From positions 186,001 through 250,000 of the forward strand of contig VGDX01000002.1 of NCBI GenBank assembly GCA_016869535.1: DNA of 64,000 nucleotides. The letters are read 5' to 3'. Shown in pieces: positions 60,952 through 64,000 of the stretch (positions within the stretch are counted from its first letter, which is position 1; each line of letters opens with the position of its first letter). Origin of the DNA: Alphaproteobacteria bacterium. GTDB taxonomy: Bacteria > Pseudomonadota > Alphaproteobacteria > Rhizobiales > Methyloligellaceae. The notes under the pieces were generated by a model, which was given only the letters and a program-made list of their open reading frames with translations, searched no databases and was not told where the DNA came from. The position numbers were made by a program, and so were the translations under genes.

Positions 60952-61422
60952 ATGCCTCAAGGCAACAGATACCGTGGACTATATAAGGTGTTACGGCCTA
61001 TCTGGCGCCTGCGCCGGGGACTGACGCTTGGCGCACAAGGCGTGGTGATTGACGCCGAGCAGCGCGTCCTGCTCGTGCGTCACAGCTATCGGCCAGGCTG
61101 GTGGTTCCCAGGTGGTGGCGTCGAATGGGGCGAGACAATCGAAAAAGCTCTCGCTCGGGAGCTCGAAGAGGAAGCTGGCGTAACGTTGACTGGCGCTCCC
61201 GAGTTGCACGGCGTCTTCGCCAATTTTACCAACTTTCCCGGTGACCACATCGCCGTGTTCATCGTACGCCACTGGCAGCGGAAAGAGAATTTTCACGCCC
61301 CGCGCGAGATCGCCGAGACCGCGATGTTTGCGGTGAACACGCCTCCAGCCCTGACCGATCCCGGTACACAGAGGCGGCTTGCCGAGATCTTCGACCGCGT
61401 GCCACTCAGTCCTCAGTGGTAA
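60952..61422 (+). CDS. NUDIX hydrolase
   Basis: Start is uncertain: ATG 60952 gives 156 residues with AGGAGG 14 bases upstream, a GTG at 60850 would add 34 residues. The NUDIX box is GGGVEWGETIEKALARELEEEAGV (G-x5-E-x7-REUxEExGU pattern complete). The preceding GAQGVVIDAEQRVLLVRHSYRPGWWFPG is the usual lead-in. It would hydrolyse a nucleoside diphosphate linked to another group; the substrate cannot be read from the sequence. Confidence 0.9.
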   Translation: MPQGNRYRGLYKVLRPIWRLRRGLTLGAQGVVIDAEQRVLLVRHSYRPGWWFPGGGVEWGETIEKALARELEEEAGVTLTGAPELHGVFANFTNFPGDHIAVFIVRHWQRKENFHAPREIAETAMFAVNTPPALTDPGTQRRLAEIFDRVPLSPQW

Positions 61423-61441
61423 CTATGCGCCGCTGTTGCGG

Positions 61442-62056
61442 TTACGTCGTGGTGGCGAGCCGCTTGGTGACCTTAGCGACGTGGTGGCCCTGGAAGCTCG
61501 CGAGGTTGAGCTCCTTTTGAGAGGGCTGACGTGAGCCGTCCGGGGAGGAGATGGTACCGGCACCGTAAGGCGAACCGCCTTTGAGCTCGCTAATATCGGC
61601 CAGATCAGGTGCTGAGTAGGGCAGCCCCACGACGATCATGCCGTGATGCAACAGGGTCCAATGGAAGGAGACGATTGTCGTCTCGTTGCCGCCGCCGGTA
61701 GAGGTCGAAGTGAAGACGCTCCCTACCTTGCCGATGAGTGCGCCGCCGACCCAGAGCGGTCCGGTTTGATCGAGAAAATTGCGCATCTGCGAACTCATGT
61801 TGCCGAAGCGTGTCGGTGTGCCGAAGATGATGCCGTCGTAATTGGCAAGCTCTTGAGGATCTGCGACCGGGGCTGGCTGATCGACCTTCATCCCGGCGGC
61901 GCGCATCACATCCTCGGGGACAAGCTCGGGTACTCGCTTGACGCTGACATGCACATCTTCAACCGCCCGCACGCCATGAGCCACGGCATAGGCCAAGGTC
62001 TCGGTATGCCCGTAGGATGAATGGTAGAGAACGAGCAGTCGCGTCGTATCAGCCAT
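61442..62056 (-). CDS. wrbA: NAD(P)H:quinone oxidoreductase WrbA
   Basis: A 204-residue flavodoxin-like protein. The FMN phosphate loop is [17 protein letters not shown] at 10-26, [25 protein letters not shown] near 78-102 and [11 protein letters not shown] near 116 are WrbA hallmarks. It reduces quinones by two electrons and guards against quinone redox cycling. Single gene; the region upstream of its start, 62057-62418, is gene-free. Confidence 0.95.
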   Translation of the reverse strand: MADTTRLLVLYHSSYGHTETLAYAVAHGVRAVEDVHVSVKRVPELVPEDVMRAAGMKVDQPAPVADPQELANYDGIIFGTPTRFGNMSSQMRNFLDQTGPLWVGGALIGKVGSVFTSTSTGGGNETTIVSFHWTLLHHGMIVVGLPYSAPDLADISELKGGSPYGAGTISSPDGSRQPSQKELNLASFQGHHVAKVTKRLATTT

Positions 62057-62418
62057 TGAAAAGAGCCCCCGCTTACCTCAACCAGGGGAGCGATCCGACT
62101 GCCGCTCCTCGCCACGTCATAAGATCAGCAGAATAAAGATTGAGTCCAGAGGCGATAAGATAGGGAAGTTGGGCGATTTCGTGAACTATGACCGTTCGCT
62201 GGCCAAATTGTCACGCTGGACCGGTATTCTTGCCCATGTTATGGCAGCGCCGCTATGTGGATGAAAAACGAACTGCTGACCCTTCCCCGACGACGAGGCT
62301 GCGCTTGCGCCTATGCGCCAGCCGCTTAAGCTCCCTCGCCGACGCCACACCTTTCTCCAAATTCACGTTTTGGCACCCCGGCTGAGGGCCTCTCGCTCAA
62401 CCGTTCGGGATTCCCGCC
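62057..62418. other. Gene-free stretch between wrbA and the GNAT gene
   Basis: About 360 bases; it must hold the wrbA promoter (leftward) and the GNAT gene's promoter (rightward). A short frame at 62188-62385 has an unusual composition and no ribosome-binding site. I see no strong dyad or repeat. Confidence 0.5.
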
Positions 62419-62919
62419 ATGCCAAATTTGAAAATTCGCCTCGAAACCGAAGCTGATACCCCAATCCTCTCGCAGCTCGCTGCCGAAGCCTTCGGCCCCG
62501 GACGCTTTACCCGTAGCGCTTACCGAGTACGCGAAGGTGTAGCTCCGGTAGCCTCATTGTGCCTGACCGGATGGCTCGATCATGTCCTGATCGGCGGTAT
62601 CCGCTTTACCGCCATCAGAATCGGCAACGCAGCAAATGCATGTTTACTCGGGCCGGTCGTAGTCGCCCCGGCGGTAAAGGGTAATGGATATGGCAAGACA
62701 CTGGTAGAGGAAGGGGTGGCGCGGGCGAAGGCGGAGGGCTTCGGACTCGTCCTGCTCGTCGGTGACATGCCCTATTACGGCCGCTTCGGCTTCCAGCCTG
62801 TTCCGCTTGGACAGATCACTTTGCCGGGCCCGGTCGATCCGGCTCGCCTGCTCGCGCTCGAACTCATTCCCGGCACACTCAAAGAGGCATGTGGAAAGGT
62901 CGAGGGCTATGCCAGCTAA
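62419..62919 (+). CDS. GNAT family N-acetyltransferase (YhbS-like)
   Basis: A 166-residue acetyltransferase. The acetyl-CoA loop is VVAPAVKGNGYGKTLVEEGV near 82-101 (Q/R-x-x-G-x-G/A variant), followed by LVGDMPYYGRFGFQPVPLG, the YYGRFGF signature of the YhbS branch. The acceptor substrate is not known. The stop overlaps the end of the facing gene by four bases. Confidence 0.9.
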   Translation: MPNLKIRLETEADTPILSQLAAEAFGPGRFTRSAYRVREGVAPVASLCLTGWLDHVLIGGIRFTAIRIGNAANACLLGPVVVAPAVKGNGYGKTLVEEGVARAKAEGFGLVLLVGDMPYYGRFGFQPVPLGQITLPGPVDPARLLALELIPGTLKEACGKVEGYAS

Positions 62920-64000
62920 TGGCCCTCGCGAAACCAGGTAGCAGCGAGGGCTCCTAGCAGAAGACCGAGTGCGAGGAAGCCGGTAAAGAGCGGGAAGAGT
63001 CGCACACCCTTGATGTGGTAGGCTTCGCGCTTATGCAGTCCAAGCCAGTCGCCGCCATGCATGACATGACCGCTGCGCATCATGACCAGACGAGGTAGGT
63101 CTGTTGCTTCCGACGCTTCGCGTCCGAGCCAGAAGGCGCCGCCGCCGGTCTCTTCGAGAATCGGTGCGAGTGGCTCCTCGGTTGCCGTGACGGCCGCCAG
63201 TTCGCGGGCGTTGGCCTTGCCAACGGTCACGACGCTGGCGAGAGAGCCAGATGTGATGCGATAGACACCCTGCTCATCGACGGTCATGGTCTTCTTCCAT
63301 GAACCGCGTTCGCCTTTGTCTAGCGTGACAGTCTCTTCCGGACCTGAGGGGGTGACTATGGTGACGGGCTCTATTTCGTCCTTGACCGAACGCCGCTCGA
63401 TGGTGAGAGTCTGCCCCCGGCTCGTCGCTTTCAGCGTTTCTTCTTCGAGCTCGGGTTCTTTCATCAGCCAATGGGCCAACCGGCGAAGCAGGTCGGTATA
63501 TGGACCTCCACCTTCAAAGCCGCGCGCCCAGAGCCAGGTGTGGTCCGATAACAGCAACGCCACCCGGCCCTGGCCCCGTTCGCCGATCACCAAAAGTGGT
63601 TTATCGCCGGCGCCTGTCATGAGCACTTCGGCCTCGCGTGGCGAGGCATCTACCAAGCGGAACCAGCGGCCCCAGGTCGGTTCATCGCCTGATGCTCCCG
63701 GCAGATCGTTGGTGACCGGATGTTTGACGCCTAGCTCGCTGAGCTTCGGCTTGAAGGGTACCTCGGTCACTCCACCCTTCGGCACGGCAGGAAGGATCTG
63801 GCCAAGCGGCGTACGGTACAGGCTAAGTGGCGAGGCATAATCGTCGCCGGCTGAGACCAGCACTGCGCCGCCCCGCTCTACGTAACGAGCAACGTTCTCG
63901 AGATAGAGCAGGGGCAGCACGCCGCGGCGCTGATAGCGGTCGAAAATGATCAGGTCGAATTGCTCAAGCTTCTCCTGGAACAACTCGCGCGTGGGGAAAG
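62916..64000 (-). CDS. Large membrane protein with amidotransferase-like domain, 3' part (5' end outside window)
   Basis: The frame is open to the right edge, so the beginning is missing; about 361 residues are visible. FDLIIFDRYQRRGVLPLLYLENVARYVERGGAVLVSAGDDY is the class I glutamine-amidotransferase-like segment found in large membrane proteins that accompany MoxR, DUF58 and DUF4159 genes. The end has one transmembrane helix (LFPLFTGFLALGLLLGALAATWF) and a short cytoplasmic tail. It probably works with MoxR-type chaperone genes beyond the edge. Role unknown. Confidence 0.75.
   Translation of the reverse strand, partial: FPTRELFQEKLEQFDLIIFDRYQRRGVLPLLYLENVARYVERGGAVLVSAGDDYASPLSLYRTPLGQILPAVPKGGVTEVPFKPKLSELGVKHPVTNDLPGASGDEPTWGRWFRLVDASPREAEVLMTGAGDKPLLVIGERGQGRVALLLSDHTWLWARGFEGGGPYTDLLRRLAHWLMKEPELEEETLKATSRGQTLTIERRSVKDEIEPVTIVTPSGPEETVTLDKGERGSWKKTMTVDEQGVYRITSGSLASVVTVGKANARELAAVTATEEPLAPILEETGGGAFWLGREASEATDLPRLVMMRSGHVMHGGDWLGLHKREAYHIKGVRLFPLFTGFLALGLLLGALAATWFREGH

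Noticed and set aside
62188..62385. A 65-codon frame upstream of the GNAT gene
   Set aside because: No ribosome-binding site and unusual composition; better read as promoter region.

Overview
The window is a GC-rich chromosomal segment of an alphaproteobacterium, most likely a member of Hyphomicrobiales (Rhizobiales). The evidence is the CtrA cell-cycle phosphorelay (chpT, ctrA, sciP) with an adjacent fliJ, a DUF1134 (eipA-type) envelope protein, PmtA-type phospholipid methylation, lpxB, and polyhydroxyalkanoate-linked genes. Genes are dense on both strands. I see no insertion sequences, rRNA or CRISPR array. There is one tRNA (anticodon CAT). The order-level assignment is inference from gene content.

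Layout. 1-1.2 kb: the 3' part of a sulfatase and its terminator. 1.7-5.5 kb: a chain of small unknown genes, a PPP-type phosphatase, a coiled-coil membrane protein and eipA. 5.6-10.7 kb: cysQ, then the cell-cycle block chpT, ctrA and fliJ, followed by yajQ, a lipoprotein, a DUF488 gene and sciP. 10.9-12.9 kb: mnmA, a pmtA-like methyltransferase and tRNA-Met. 13-20.4 kb: a five-gene minus-strand operon with a betaine-type ABC transporter (receptor, ATPase, fused double permease), a choline-kinase-like phosphotransferase and a dimethylglycine dehydrogenase-like flavoprotein. 20.6-25.8 kb: an ion channel, small periplasmic proteins, mobA and fdhD (facing each other), an HdeD-like protein and a patatin. 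25.8-37.3 kb: a membrane metallophosphoesterase, an AI-2E-type exporter, a VWA protein, rhomboid protease, a PhoU-like/Pit phosphate module, a NamZ-like gene, a Gfo/Idh oxidoreductase facing lpxB, and a DUF1624 membrane protein.

37.9-39.2 kb is a small AT-richer accessory island. It carries a mobile-mystery A/B pair (HTH regulator plus Fic protein) behind a striking double-dyad operator. 39.2-41.1 kb holds aguA-aguB of the agmatine-to-putrescine pathway. 41.2-47.3 kb holds an ankyrin protein and a PQQ module: dihaem cytochrome c, a PQQ dehydrogenase with a lanthanide-type D-x-D motif and, divergently, a PQQ-system receptor and a YVTN propeller with no transporter genes beside them. 47.5-53.5 kb has a frameshifted SDR gene, class I aldolase, nitroreductase and an Mla-type lipid transporter whose subunits are fused to extra domains. 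53.5-64 kb has PHA-related genes, a Gre-like factor, amtB-glnK, two unknown membrane proteins, a phosphoesterase, NUDIX, wrbA, GNAT, and the 3' part of a large membrane protein cut by the window edge.

Themes that tie genes together: CtrA-centred regulation (chpT makes CtrA~P, sciP restrains it, and a degenerate CtrA box sits upstream of eipA); quaternary-amine uptake and demethylation; periplasmic PQQ oxidation feeding cytochrome c; and envelope lipid handling (lpxB, pmtA, Mla).
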